From Paraburkholderia acidicola (GTDB taxonomy: Bacteria > Pseudomonadota > Gammaproteobacteria > Burkholderiales > Burkholderiaceae): a DNA stretch of 64,000 nucleotides. Shown piece by piece: positions 25,146 through 34,207 of the stretch. Numbering within the stretch: the first letter of the stretch is position 1; each line of letters begins with the position of its first letter. The notes below the pieces were generated by a model, which was not told the origin of the DNA, did not search any database, and was given only the letters and a program-made list of their open reading frames with translations. The stretch lies in assembly GCF_002362315.1 (NCBI RefSeq), contig NZ_MTZV01000004.1, positions 1,240,001 to 1,304,000 of the forward strand, written 5' to 3'. Position numbers and translations under genes: made by a program.

Positions 25146-26719
25146 AGCCGGTGAATCTCTCTTCGAGCAAACTACAGCGGGCGCGTACGATCATGCGCGT
25201 CGTGCCCGTTGTTGTGCCTCACGTAGCGCCTCTTGCTGCACCTCTCAGCGTTCCTCTCGCCGCGCTGATCATCGCCGGCGTGCTCGGCGGATGTGCAGTC
25301 GGCCCGGACTACGTGCGACCGACGGCCACCACCGCTGCCACCTACAAGGAACTCGAAAACACCGGCTGGCAACCCGCACAACCCGCCGACACCGCCCTGC
25401 GCGGCACATGGTGGGAGATCTACGGCGACGCCTCGCTGAACGCGCTCGAACAGCAGGCCGGCAGTGCGAACCAGAACGTCCAGGCAGCGCAGGCGCGTTT
25501 TCGCGCAGCCCGCGCGGCGGTCGCGCAGTTCCGCTCGAACTTCTTTCCGGTTGTGGGCGCGGGCGGCGATTTTTCGCGCACGCGAACGTCGGACAACGTG
25601 ATGTACAAGTCGACGGCCGGTTACACGATCAACGACTACGTCGTGCAGGGCGACGCGTCGTGGGAGCCCGATCTGTGGGGCCGGGTGTCGCGCAGCGTCG
25701 AAGGAGCGAAGGCCAATGCCCAGGCCAGCGCCGCCGACGTGCAGTCCGCGCTGCTGTCGATGCAGGCCGAACTCGCCACCGATTATTTCGAACTGCGCGG
25801 CATCGACAGCGAGCGCCGTCTGCTCGACGACACGATCAAGGCCTATCGCGAAGCGCTCGATCTGACGCAGCATCGTCTGACGGGTGGCATCGCCACCGAC
25901 GCCGACGTCGCCCAGGCGCAAACACAACTGCAAACCACCGAAGCCCAGGCCATCGATCTCGATGTGCAGCGCGCGCAACTCGAACACGCGATCGCGATCC
26001 TCACCGGCCAGTCGCCATCCACGTTTGCGCTGCCGGTCGCGCCGCTTGCGGTGGTGCCGGTCGTCGCTCCTGCCGGCGTGCCGTCGGCGCTGCTGGAACG
26101 GCGGCCCGACATTGCATCGGCGGAACGTCATATCGTCGATATGAATGCGCAGATCGGCGTGGCGACTGCTGCGTTCTTTCCGAACCTGATCCTGTCGGTG
26201 ACCGGCGGCCTCGAAGCGACCAACTACAGCCAGTGGCTGATGGCGCCCGCGCGTTTCTGGTCGCTGGGTCCGTCGCTGGCCGGTACGCTGCTCGACTTCG
26301 GCGGGCGTGCTGCGGTGAAAGCGCAGGCCGAAGCACACTACGACGAAAGCGTCGCGCAGTACCGGCAAACGGTGCTGACCGCGTTCGGCCAGGTCGAAGA
26401 CAATCTCGCCGCGTTGCGCGTACTCGAGCAGGAAGCCCGCGCGCAGGACCAGGCCGTCGCCGCGGCGGAGCGGGCGCTTGCGATCGTCTCCGATCGCTAC
26501 AAGAACGGCGCGATCACCTATCTCGACGTCGTCGTCGCGCAAACCACCGCGCTCACGAACGAGCGGCAGGCTGTATCGATCGCGCGGCGGCGGATGGCTG
26601 CGAGTGTCGCGTTGATCAAGGCGCTTGGGGGTGGGTGGGACGTGTCCAAGCTGCCTACGGGCGATCAGCTCGTTCATCCCAGCGTGCCGGCTGCAGTGCC
26701 TGCCGCGGCGAACGGCTGA
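25142..26719 (+). CDS. RND efflux outer-membrane lipoprotein (NodT/OprM family)
   Basis: 525 residues. A signal sequence ends in a lipobox (VLGGC), then the diagnostic AVGPDYVRP. Two OEP repeats follow, with WWEIYGDASLNALEQQA, LLERRPDIASAERHIVDMNAQIGVATAAFFPNL and SDRYKNGAITYLDVV-AQTT. The channel spans the outer membrane and closes the tripartite pump. The GTG at 25142 overlaps the adaptor stop (GTGA); an ATG at 25193 would also keep the lipobox but has fewer positive charges. The order pump-adaptor-channel differs from the usual adaptor-first layout. Confidence 0.92.
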   Translation: MKPVNLSSSKLQRARTIMRVVPVVVPHVAPLAAPLSVPLAALIIAGVLGGCAVGPDYVRPTATTAATYKELENTGWQPAQPADTALRGTWWEIYGDASLNALEQQAGSANQNVQAAQARFRAARAAVAQFRSNFFPVVGAGGDFSRTRTSDNVMYKSTAGYTINDYVVQGDASWEPDLWGRVSRSVEGAKANAQASAADVQSALLSMQAELATDYFELRGIDSERRLLDDTIKAYREALDLTQHRLTGGIATDADVAQAQTQLQTTEAQAIDLDVQRAQLEHAIAILTGQSPSTFALPVAPLAVVPVVAPAGVPSALLERRPDIASAERHIVDMNAQIGVATAAFFPNLILSVTGGLEATNYSQWLMAPARFWSLGPSLAGTLLDFGGRAAVKAQAEAHYDESVAQYRQTVLTAFGQVEDNLAALRVLEQEARAQDQAVAAAERALAIVSDRYKNGAITYLDVVVAQTTALTNERQAVSIARRRMAASVALIKALGGGWDVSKLPTGDQLVHPSVPAAVPAAANG

Positions 26720-26936
26720 GCGCAAGCGCGCAACGGCTGCGCTGGCTGTGCGTGACGACACCTACGCCTGCCGCGGCGAATGGCCAAGCGTATACAGCCC
26801 GGTGCTTGCGCCAGTCTTGTGCCTTGACGCGGTTGCGCATCACGGCGCCGTACACGTCCCGATCGGCGTATCGTTGAAACCCTTGCGCCGTTCCGTCCAT
26901 AGCACCGCCCACCTTCACCGCCCGGGAGACCGCTTC

Positions 26937-28202
26937 TTGACTGCATCGCCGGACCCTCACCGGACTGCTTCCACAGCCACGCCTTCATCCACGTCGCAGC
27001 ACACCGAGCCCTACCTCGAACGCGGCACACCGGCCTACTGGCGCGCGAGCGTCGCGCTGCTGTTCGCGGGCTATGCGACGTTCTCGTTGCTCTACTGCGT
27101 GCAACCGCTGCTACCCGCGTTTTCCGAAGCGTTCGGCGTAAGCCCGGCACAAAGCAGCCTGTCGCTCTCGCTAACCACTGCTGCGCTCGCGGTCGCCGTG
27201 TTCGTCGCGGGTTTCGTGTCGGAGGGCTGGAGTCGTCATCGCTTGATGACGGCGTCGCTGACGCTATCGGCTGCGCTCACGGTCGCCGTCGCCTTCACAC
27301 CGCACTGGCATCCGCTGCTCGTATTGCGCACGCTCGAAGGGCTCGCGCTCGGCGGTGTGCCGGCCGTCGCGATGGCATACCTCGCGGAAGAAGTGCATCC
27401 GGACGGCCTCGGTCTCGCGATGGGTCTCTACGTCGGCGGCACGGCGATCGGCGGGATGGCCGGGCGGGTGATCACCGGCATCGTCGCGGACCTGTTCTCG
27501 TGGCGCGTGGCGATCGGCACGATCGGTGTGCTCGGTCTGCTATCGATGCTCGCGTTCCGCGCGCTGCTGCCACCGTCGCGTCACTTCGTGCCGCGACGCG
27601 GGCTCGGTTTCGCGCAGCGCGGTCGCGCACTCGCGAAGCACCTCCAGCATCCCGGTCTGAGCAGGCTGTTCGCGATGGGTTTCGTCCTGATGGGCAGTTT
27701 CGTCACGCTCTACAACTACATCGGCTACCGGCTGCTTGCACCACCGTACCGGATGAATCAGGCGACCATCGGCGCGATCTTCGTCGTGTATCTGACCGGC
27801 GTGGTGGCGTCGCCGTGGTCCGGGCGGCTGGCCGATTCGTTTGGCCGCGGCCGCGTGCTGATCGCGAGCCTCGTACTGATGCTCGTCGGGCTCGGACTCA
27901 CGATGCTGGATCCGGTCGCGGCGATCGCCGCCGGCATCGCGTGCGTGACGTTCGGCTTCTTTGCGGGCCATGCGGTCGCGAGCGGCTGGGTTGGGCGGCT
28001 GGCAAAAGAAGCGAAGGGGCAGGCCGCCGCACTCTATCTGCTTGCCTACTATCTCGGCTCCAGCATCGTCGGTTCGTATGGCGGGCGGTTCTGGACCGGG
28101 CATGGCTGGAACGGTGTCGCGGGCCTGGTGTGCGTGCTGCTCGCAATCGGCATCGCCGATGCCTGGTCGCTGCGCATACGCGAACGCAATGGGGAAGCCT
28201 GA
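26937..28202 (+). CDS. MFS transporter (YnfM-like, 12-TM)
   Basis: 421 residues with about 12 transmembrane helices. Landmarks are YATFSLLYCVQPLLPAFSEAFGVSPAQSSLSLSLTT (TM1-2), VLRTLEGLALGGVPAVAMAYLAEEV (TM4 with the R-E-G pattern) and GWVGRLAKEAKGQAAALYLLAYYLGSSIVGSYGG near the end. This pattern matches the YnfM/CynX-like drug:H+ subgroup; the substrate is unknown. I place the start at the TTG at 26937 preceded by GGGAGA, since no ATG with a site is available before TM1; this start is uncertain. Confidence 0.85.
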   Translation: MTASPDPHRTASTATPSSTSQHTEPYLERGTPAYWRASVALLFAGYATFSLLYCVQPLLPAFSEAFGVSPAQSSLSLSLTTAALAVAVFVAGFVSEGWSRHRLMTASLTLSAALTVAVAFTPHWHPLLVLRTLEGLALGGVPAVAMAYLAEEVHPDGLGLAMGLYVGGTAIGGMAGRVITGIVADLFSWRVAIGTIGVLGLLSMLAFRALLPPSRHFVPRRGLGFAQRGRALAKHLQHPGLSRLFAMGFVLMGSFVTLYNYIGYRLLAPPYRMNQATIGAIFVVYLTGVVASPWSGRLADSFGRGRVLIASLVLMLVGLGLTMLDPVAAIAAGIACVTFGFFAGHAVASGWVGRLAKEAKGQAAALYLLAYYLGSSIVGSYGGRFWTGHGWNGVAGLVCVLLAIGIADAWSLRIRERNGEA

Positions 28203-28472
28203 AGCGCGGGAATGCGGATGCGATCTCCTTTTAACCTCGAATCCGCATAATCGGAAAGCGAGTTGTAAGTATCCGCTACACATTTCCAGAGCCCCTGAAA
28301 ATCGTGCAAAACCGCGCCCCGTCTGGCTCTTATCGCGTACGAAGCGTCGCTCTAACAGCATCTTGACGCGTAACGGCCAGTAAACCGTCGCCTATACTCG
28401 AAACAAGCCCGACGCCCGCCATAGAAAAATCAGACGCGGCGTATGCAGCGAGGATCCTATAAGGAGACGAGC

Positions 28473-28658
28473 ATGACGACCTACTTTACGATCAGCGACT
28501 TCATCCTGGTGATTCCGATGGCGTTGGCTGGCGCGCTGTTTCTTGGCGCGTTGCCGTGTGCGACGGAATTCAAGCACAACATCCTGCGCGTGCTCGGTGC
28601 ACTACTCGGTGTCGCGTTTGCGGTGGTGCTCGTCGAAGGTCTACCGGCGCTGATGTGA
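28473..28658 (+). CDS. Small inner-membrane protein (61 aa), function unknown
   Basis: An excellent AAGGAGA Shine-Dalgarno sits before the ATG at 28473. The product has two hydrophobic helices (FILVIPMALAGALFLGALP and ILRVLGALLGVAFAVVLVEGL) joined by a short polar turn (CATEFKHN). It is followed by the convergent desaturase gene. I do not recognise a family, but the strong ribosome-binding site and amphipathic layout make it a real gene. The 270 bp upstream hold no other recognisable feature. Confidence 0.75.
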   Translation: MTTYFTISDFILVIPMALAGALFLGALPCATEFKHNILRVLGALLGVAFAVVLVEGLPALM

Positions 28659-28689
28659 CGCTCGAACGCGTCACTCCCAACCGATTCGC

Positions 28690-29712
28690 TCAACGCACCT
28701 TGCCGAACCGCCCGAACTGTTTGAGCGCGGCACGGAAGTAGGGGGCGTCTGCGGCATCCGATGCGTTTGATGCGGTCGCCGCGGTGTCGTGCGCGAGCGC
28801 GGGGAGCGCTGTCCACGGCAAGGTTGGGTGTCGATGATGCAGCTGGTGCAGATGATGATTCATCAGCATCGGTTGCCAGAAGGACGGCACGCGAAAATTG
28901 CGCGCCCGTCCGGGTTCGTCGAGCCGGACATCGTAATGCGGCAGGTTGTCCGCGAGCGACAGCCACACGCCGCGCAAATACATCGTGACGAGCAGCACCG
29001 GCCACCACGCGCCGTATAGATAGAACGCAACCGCATGCAGCCCGAGCGACAGCAGCCAGTCGCGCCGGATGCGCGCACGTCGTGCCGGATCGAGGGCAAA
29101 TCCGACGAACAGCCGCTGTACGTCCGCCCCAACCGGCCCTTCGCTGCCCACTGCGTACGCCACCAGTCGATGTGCATATCGGTGCGGCACGAAAGCAAGC
29201 AGCGGCATAGCGAGTTCGCCTGCATACAGACCGCCGAGCAGCCGAGCGTAATAGCGAAGCCGCGCGCGCAGACGCTGTGTCGTTCCGTCATGCACGTCCG
29301 GACGATCGAACGGTTCGCGTGTGAAGCGATGATGCATCAGGTGGCCAAAGCGCACGGCATCGAAAGGCAGCATGAAAGCGATGGCGAGCATGCGCGCTAC
29401 TGATTCATTCAGGCGACGTTGCGGCAGCAGTTGCCCATGAATCGCCTCGTGTATCAAACCCCAGTGCATCGGTGCGAGTACCACCAGCGGGATGACGAGC
29501 CACAGCACCGCCGGACCAGCCTGTTGCAGCAGCAGCGGGATTCCAAACAGTTGCAGCAACACGGCGCATGTCACGACGGCGAGCAATGCGAGGTTTGCGC
29601 GTACAACGATGGCGACACGCGGGCGCGTGGGCGCCTCGCGATCCATGCGGTTCACATGATCCACGCCCGCCGCCGAAGGTCCGTCCGGTTTCCCCGCAGC
29701 CTGTGCGTCCAT
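28690..29712 (-). CDS. Membrane fatty-acid desaturase family protein
   Basis: 340 residues with the three histidine boxes of di-iron desaturases: HEAIHG (88-93), HLMHH (124-128) and HHLHQLHH (near 290). Hydrophobic pairs lie around 40-85 and 105-120. It introduces double bonds into acyl lipids or hydroxylates related substrates in the inner membrane; the bond position cannot be read. The first about 30 residues are low-complexity, so the true start could be the Met at residue 23. Confidence 0.87.
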   Translation of the reverse strand: MDAQAAGKPDGPSAAGVDHVNRMDREAPTRPRVAIVVRANLALLAVVTCAVLLQLFGIPLLLQQAGPAVLWLVIPLVVLAPMHWGLIHEAIHGQLLPQRRLNESVARMLAIAFMLPFDAVRFGHLMHHRFTREPFDRPDVHDGTTQRLRARLRYYARLLGGLYAGELAMPLLAFVPHRYAHRLVAYAVGSEGPVGADVQRLFVGFALDPARRARIRRDWLLSLGLHAVAFYLYGAWWPVLLVTMYLRGVWLSLADNLPHYDVRLDEPGRARNFRVPSFWQPMLMNHHLHQLHHRHPTLPWTALPALAHDTAATASNASDAADAPYFRAALKQFGRFGKVR

Positions 29713-29823
29713 CTTCGCTCCGTCGACACGATGTCGCCGGAGAACTTAGCAATGCCACATGACAACTGGAAGAATCGCCGCTGCTCCGGTGACATCCAGT
29801 AAGCAACGCAACAGCAGCGCAGC

Positions 29824-29845
29824 AAAAAGCCGCCTTACGGCGGCC
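29824..29845 (-). terminator. Rho-independent terminator of the aldo/keto reductase gene
   Basis: On the minus strand, GCCGCC-GTAA-GGCGGC is followed by TTTTT. It lies 34 bp after the reductase stop. Confidence 0.8.
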
Positions 29846-29878
29846 CTTCGATTACGCACGAACAAGCGGTCTGCGACG

Positions 29879-30922
29879 TCAGATGGCCTGATCCGTCGAC
29901 GGCTTCTCCCACAGATTCACGCCGCCCTCAGTTGCGTAACGGTCGATCTCCGCGAGTTCTTCCGTCGAAAACGCGAGGTTCTTCAGCGCACCGACGTTCT
30001 CACGCACCTGTTCCGGCTTGCTCGCACCGATCAGCGCCGACGTCACGCGCGCATCGCGCAGCACCCATGCAAGCGCCATCTGCGCGAGGCTCTGGCCACG
30101 GCGCTGCGCAATGTCGTTCAGCTTGCGCACGTGCTCGATGTTTTCGGCGCTCAGGTGGTCCTGCTTCAGCGAGCCGCCACCCGGCTTGTTGACGCGCGCA
30201 TCCGCGGGCACGCCGTTCAGATACTTGTTCGTCAGCAGGCCTTGCGCGAGCGGCGTGAAAGCGATGCTGCCTGCACCAACGTCATCGAGCGCGCCGAGCA
30301 GCTCGCGCTCCATCCAGCGGTTGAGCAGGTTGTACGCGGGCTGATGGATCAGCAGCGGCACCTTGTATTCACCGAGCAGCTTCGCGATTTCGCGGGTCTT
30401 CGTCGCCGAGTACGACGAAATGCCGATGTACAGCGCCTTGCCCTGCTGCACCGCGCTCGCCAGCGCGCCAGCCGTTTCTTCGAGCGGTGTATCGGCATCG
30501 AAGCGATGCGAGTAGAAAATATCGACGTAATCGAGACCCATGCGCTGCAGGCTCTGGTCAAGACTCGCGAGTATGTACTTGCGCGAGCCGCCGCCCTGGC
30601 CATACGGCCCCGGCCACATGTCCCAACCTGCCTTCGATGAGATCAGCAGTTCATCGCGGTACGGCTTGAAATCGTCCTTGAACAGCCGGCCGAAATTCGT
30701 TTCAGCGCTACCGTACGGCGGCCCGTAGTTGTTCGCGAGATCGAAGTGGGTAATGCCGAGATCGAACGACGTGCGCAGGATGTCGCGTTGCGTCGACAGC
30801 GGCGTCGTATCGCCGAAGTTGTGCCACAGGCCCAGCGACAGCGCAGGCAGTTTGAGACCCGATTTGCCGCAAACGCGGTACTGCATTTCCGAATAGCGCG
30901 CGGAAGCTGCTTCGTAGGCCAT
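29879..30922 (-). CDS. Aldo/keto reductase, YghZ/GpR-like (L-glyceraldehyde 3-phosphate reductase)
   Basis: 347 residues, matching YghZ length (346). It has the AKR14-type N-terminus (MQYRVCGKSGLKLPALSLGLWHNFGD) and catalytic-tetrad segments HFDLANNYGPPYGSAE (Asp, Tyr), LLISSKAG (Lys) and IFYSHRFD (His). The NADPH site is SALIGASKPEQVRENV. YghZ detoxifies L-glyceraldehyde 3-phosphate and reduces methylglyoxal and other aldehydes. The ATG at 30922 has AAGGA about 9 bases upstream; the in-frame Met 12 codons later (MQYRV) corresponds to the E. coli start and is a second option. Confidence 0.9.
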   Translation of the reverse strand: MAYEAASARYSEMQYRVCGKSGLKLPALSLGLWHNFGDTTPLSTQRDILRTSFDLGITHFDLANNYGPPYGSAETNFGRLFKDDFKPYRDELLISSKAGWDMWPGPYGQGGGSRKYILASLDQSLQRMGLDYVDIFYSHRFDADTPLEETAGALASAVQQGKALYIGISSYSATKTREIAKLLGEYKVPLLIHQPAYNLLNRWMERELLGALDDVGAGSIAFTPLAQGLLTNKYLNGVPADARVNKPGGGSLKQDHLSAENIEHVRKLNDIAQRRGQSLAQMALAWVLRDARVTSALIGASKPEQVRENVGALKNLAFSTEELAEIDRYATEGGVNLWEKPSTDQAI

Positions 30923-31153
30923 GGGTGAAGTCCTTGGTGAGAAAGTGACAAGCGGAGAAAGAATGCCCGGCAACGCTATACGGCGATGCGCGGTCAGAGC
31001 GGGGATGCCGAACGCATTATGTTAGCGAATCGTGACGCGTCTTGCAGACCGGCATGCAACGCGCGGGAGCGGGCCGTTGCATGAGCAACGGGATGGACGT
31101 TGCAGCGCGCGTCTTCTACACTGCGGCCCACGATTTCATCGACGAGGCGTTTC

Positions 31154-31357
31154 ATGGGTAAGGTAATTTCGCTCGCATTGCTGGCGGGCGGCGTGGTGCT
31201 GCTGTATTTCGGTGGGCAATCGTTCCACTCGTTCAGCAACGAGGTATCGCGGGTGTTCACCGGTGCGCCGACGAACCGCACGATGTATCTGATCGTGGGC
31301 GGTGTGGTCGCGACGCTCGCTGGATTGACCGGGCTGGTCGTGTCGGGCAAGCGCTAG
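31154..31357 (+). CDS. DUF3185 family small membrane protein
   Basis: 67 residues with two helices (ISLALLAGGVVLLYFGGQ and MYLIVGGVVATLAGLTGLVVSG) flanking FSNEVSRVFTGAPTNRT. That central block and the overall pattern match the DUF3185 family of small inner-membrane proteins, of unknown function and sometimes stress-induced. The ATG at 31154 begins MGKVIS. Its last 4 bp overlap the end of the convergent dioxygenase gene. Confidence 0.8.
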   Translation: MGKVISLALLAGGVVLLYFGGQSFHSFSNEVSRVFTGAPTNRTMYLIVGGVVATLAGLTGLVVSGKR

Positions 31358-32115
31358 AACGCGACTTCGGGTATTGATGCAGAGCGCGAGCCCGGCAGCG
31401 GCACGTTGCTCGCGCCGTGATACGTGAACACCAGCGAAAACTTCACGTCGTCGGACACGTTCTTGCCCGCCGAATGCAGCGTGTTGCAGTGGAAGAACAC
31501 GACGTCGCCGGCTTTCAGTTCGGGGGAGAACGCGGTCTGGATCAACGCCTGATTTTCCGGCAGATCCGAGCGGAAAAATTTGGCGTCGTCGAACCGGTCC
31601 GACGTGAAAGTCTTGCTGTGCGAACCCGGCACGAACCAGAGCCCGCCATTGCCGACCGTTTCCGGACCGAGCGCAAGCCACACCGACACCAGATCGTCCC
31701 GCTCGAACGACCAGTAACGCACATCGCGATGCCAGCCGGTCAGGCTGCCGTAGGCCGGATGCTTGGTCATCATGCAGTTGTGATGTGCGCGCGACAGGCG
31801 CGGCTCCTCGCCGAAGTACAGCTCCATCCAGCCGCGAATCTCTGGCGCGGTCGCCCATTCGTGAAAGCTCGGGTGACGTCCGTACGCGTCGAGCAGGCGT
31901 CGCACGGTATGGCCACCGGGCGCGTGCCTCGATTCCGGTGCGCCCGGATAACGTAGATCCGCCTCGAATTCGGTCGGCATCGCCGCTTCCTGCAATTGCT
32001 GCTGTGCAACCTGCTTCAGTTGCGCACAGCGCTCGGGCGACACCAGCCCCGAAACGACGACAAAACCCTGCTCCCGCAGCGTCTGGATCTGCTCTTTCTT
32101 CGAATGGCCTGACAT
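31354..32115 (-). CDS. Phytanoyl-CoA dioxygenase (PhyH) family Fe(II)/2-oxoglutarate oxygenase
   Basis: 253 residues. It has the double-stranded beta-helix iron site: His129 and Asp131 in GWHRDVRYW, and distal His214 in FFHCNTLHSAGKN. The second-strand GNGGLWFVPGSH is typical of PhyH hydroxylases. It hydroxylates an unactivated carbon using O2 and 2-oxoglutarate. The substrate is unknown; bacterial relatives act on lipids, amino acids, ectoine or natural products. No biosynthetic cluster surrounds it. The start is the ATG at 32115. Confidence 0.87.
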   Translation of the reverse strand: MSGHSKKEQIQTLREQGFVVVSGLVSPERCAQLKQVAQQQLQEAAMPTEFEADLRYPGAPESRHAPGGHTVRRLLDAYGRHPSFHEWATAPEIRGWMELYFGEEPRLSRAHHNCMMTKHPAYGSLTGWHRDVRYWSFERDDLVSVWLALGPETVGNGGLWFVPGSHSKTFTSDRFDDAKFFRSDLPENQALIQTAFSPELKAGDVVFFHCNTLHSAGKNVSDDVKFSLVFTYHGASNVPLPGSRSASIPEVAF

Positions 32116-32533
32116 GGGGTGTTCCGCTTCTTTGGACTGTCTGGAGGCTCGATTGTAAATCGTGCGGGATCGCGCTGCGTCGGGATTCCTGCGTCAATGG
32201 GGCGCACTGCACGATGCGAGGGCAAGCGTGCACGGGCATTGATCCCAAAGGGCATGATCGGGCGGACGGTCGCGAGGGTAAAAACCGACTTTCGATGGTC
32301 ATGAATCGCGTGTAGCCTGCATCCATGTCGTCTGTAATTTCCGCCTTTCCGCTGTGTGTGCAGCCTTCCGGGGCCCGTGCCACAAGCGTCGATATGCTCC
32401 GATCGCCCTCCCGGCTTTTCCGACGCGCCCGCCATGTTGCGATTGATATCGCACGTGGCGTCCCGGTTGGCATGCTTGCTGCGTGTTGCAGCAGCATCTC
32501 CCGACGAGCGCGCCGCCGCCCATTTCCAAAGCC
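32116..32533. other. Gene-poor region upstream of the PhyH gene
   Basis: This 418-bp stretch has open frames on both strands but none with ribosome-binding sites or protein-like composition. It should hold the PhyH promoter on the minus strand; I could not pick one out. Confidence 0.4.
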
Positions 32534-32893
32534 ATGCACAATTTTTTAAGCACCCGACTCACACGCGCCGCGCTCACCGCGGCGCGTCCGGCGCGGCGCC
32601 ATGTCATGCGCGCGCTGCGTCATCACTCCGCGCGCACGCGCGCACTTGCCGAGCAATTGCGCGATGCACGGCCGGTCGACGGCATTCGCACGTGGTTCTA
32701 TGCGTTCTTCTCGACGCTGCGGTCGCGGCGTGCGTCGCATCGCCTGTCGCTGCGTACGCTGCTGCGCAAACCGGCGCCCTTGCGTGCACCGTCTACGTTG
32801 CGCATCCCCGCGCCGCACAGTACAAGCCGTCGGCCACGTCGGCTCGGTGCGAGCAGTGCTGGGTGGTTTGCGTTCGCTTTCGCTACGCGGTAA
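32534..32893 (+). CDS. Possible small, very basic protein (119 aa)
   Basis: The ATG at 32534 opens a frame ending at 32893, rich in Arg (about 20%), Ala and Ser (MHNFLSTRLTRAALTAARPAR and onwards), with a WFYAFFSTL hydrophobic patch. Codon choice resembles the neighbours (CGC, GCG, CTG, ACG), but no clear Shine-Dalgarno is present and no family is recognised. Arg/Ala-rich frames also arise by chance in GC-rich DNA, so this is only a candidate. The strong terminator at 32952 lies 58 bp downstream and could serve it. Confidence 0.3.
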   Translation: MHNFLSTRLTRAALTAARPARRHVMRALRHHSARTRALAEQLRDARPVDGIRTWFYAFFSTLRSRRASHRLSLRTLLRKPAPLRAPSTLRIPAPHSTSRRPRRLGASSAGWFAFAFATR

Positions 32894-32951
32894 AGCTCGC
32901 CGCGTCGCGGCGTTACCCTTTCGCCCTCGATTTATCAGACCGAAATGCATG

Positions 32952-32990
32952 AAAAAACCCCGTACGGCCACATGCCGTACGGGGTTTTTT
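32952..32990. terminator. Bidirectional intrinsic terminator of metK
   Basis: A perfect 17-bp stem (left arm six A then CCCCGTACGGC, right arm GCCGTACGGGG then six T) with a 5-base CACAT loop. It has U-tracts on both strands and lies 30 bp beyond the metK stop. Confidence 0.95.
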
Positions 32991-33019
32991 CGATACCTAC
33001 CGCCAGAGCCGACGCTTAC

Positions 33020-34207
33020 TTACGCGAGCGCAGCAACCGGCTCCGTGCCAGCAGCTTCGGCGAGCAACAGCGCCTTATCAGTAGCTTCCCACGAGAATTC
33101 CGGCTCTTCGCGGCCGAAGTGACCATAAGCTGCGGTCTTTTCGTAGACCGGGCGCAGCAGGTCGAGCATCTGGATGATGCCCTTCGGACGCAGATCGAAA
33201 TGTTCCTGCACGAGGCGCGTGATCGTCGCATCCGACACGCGGCCAGTGCCGAACGTGTTGACCATCACCGAAGTAGGTTGCGCCACGCCGATCGCATACG
33301 ACACCTGGATCAGGCAACGCGACGCGAGGCCCGCGGCCACGATGTTCTTCGCGACATAACGGCCTGCGTAAGCAGCCGAACGATCCACCTTCGACGGATC
33401 CTTGCCCGAGAACGCGCCGCCGCCGTGCGGAGCTGCGCCGCCGTACGTATCGACGATGATCTTGCGGCCCGTCAGACCGCAGTCGCCTTGCGGACCACCG
33501 ATCACGAACCGGCCCGTCGGGTTCACCAGGAACTTGATGTCCCCCTTGATGAGCTCGGCCGGTAGCGTCGGCTTGATGATCTCTTCGATCACCGCTTCGC
33601 GCAACACGGACAGTTCGATGTCCGGAGAATGTTGAGTGGACAACACGACGGTGTCGATTGCATGCGGCTTGCCGTCGACGTAGCGCACGGTGACCTGCGA
33701 CTTCGCATCGGGACGCAGCCAGGGCAGACGGCCGTCGCGACGCAGGTTCGCCTGACGCTCGACGAGGCGGTGCGACAGGTGGATCGGCAACGGCATCAGT
33801 TCGGGGGTTTCTTCACATGCATAACCGAACATCAAGCCCTGGTCGCCAGCGCCCTGATCGAGGTTGTTGTCGTGCGCACGGTCGACGCCCTGCGCGATGT
33901 CCGGCGACTGCTTGTCGTACGCGACGAGCACCGCGCAACCGCGGTAGTCGATGCCGAACTCAGTGTTGTCGTAGCCGATGCGCTTGATCGTTTCGCGCGC
34001 AACCTGGATGTAGTCGACGTTAGCGGTCGTAGTGATTTCACCTGCGAGCACGACGAGACCGGTGTTGCACAGCGTTTCCGCTGCAACACGCGAGTATTTG
34101 TCCTGCGTCAGGATTGCATCGAGAATCGCGTCCGAAATCTGGTCCGCGACTTTGTCGGGATGGCCTTCGGAAACGGATTCGGAAGTGAAGAAATAATCGT
34201 TTGCCAC
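33020..34207 (-). CDS. metK: S-adenosylmethionine synthetase
   Basis: 395 residues, normal for MetK. It begins ANDYFFTSESVSEGHPDKVADQISDA, with the methionine/ATP-binding GHPDK, then GAGDQGLMFGYA, GGPQGDCGLTGRKIIVDTYGG and GGGAFSGKDPSKVDRSAAY. It makes SAM from methionine and ATP in the cytoplasm. I place the start at the GTG at 34207, with AGGAGT upstream. It is divergent from the acyltransferase gene, with a structured leader of about 155 nt on its message. Confidence 0.96.
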   Translation of the reverse strand: MANDYFFTSESVSEGHPDKVADQISDAILDAILTQDKYSRVAAETLCNTGLVVLAGEITTTANVDYIQVARETIKRIGYDNTEFGIDYRGCAVLVAYDKQSPDIAQGVDRAHDNNLDQGAGDQGLMFGYACEETPELMPLPIHLSHRLVERQANLRRDGRLPWLRPDAKSQVTVRYVDGKPHAIDTVVLSTQHSPDIELSVLREAVIEEIIKPTLPAELIKGDIKFLVNPTGRFVIGGPQGDCGLTGRKIIVDTYGGAAPHGGGAFSGKDPSKVDRSAAYAGRYVAKNIVAAGLASRCLIQVSYAIGVAQPTSVMVNTFGTGRVSDATITRLVQEHFDLRPKGIIQMLDLLRPVYEKTAAYGHFGREEPEFSWEATDKALLLAEAAGTEPVAALA

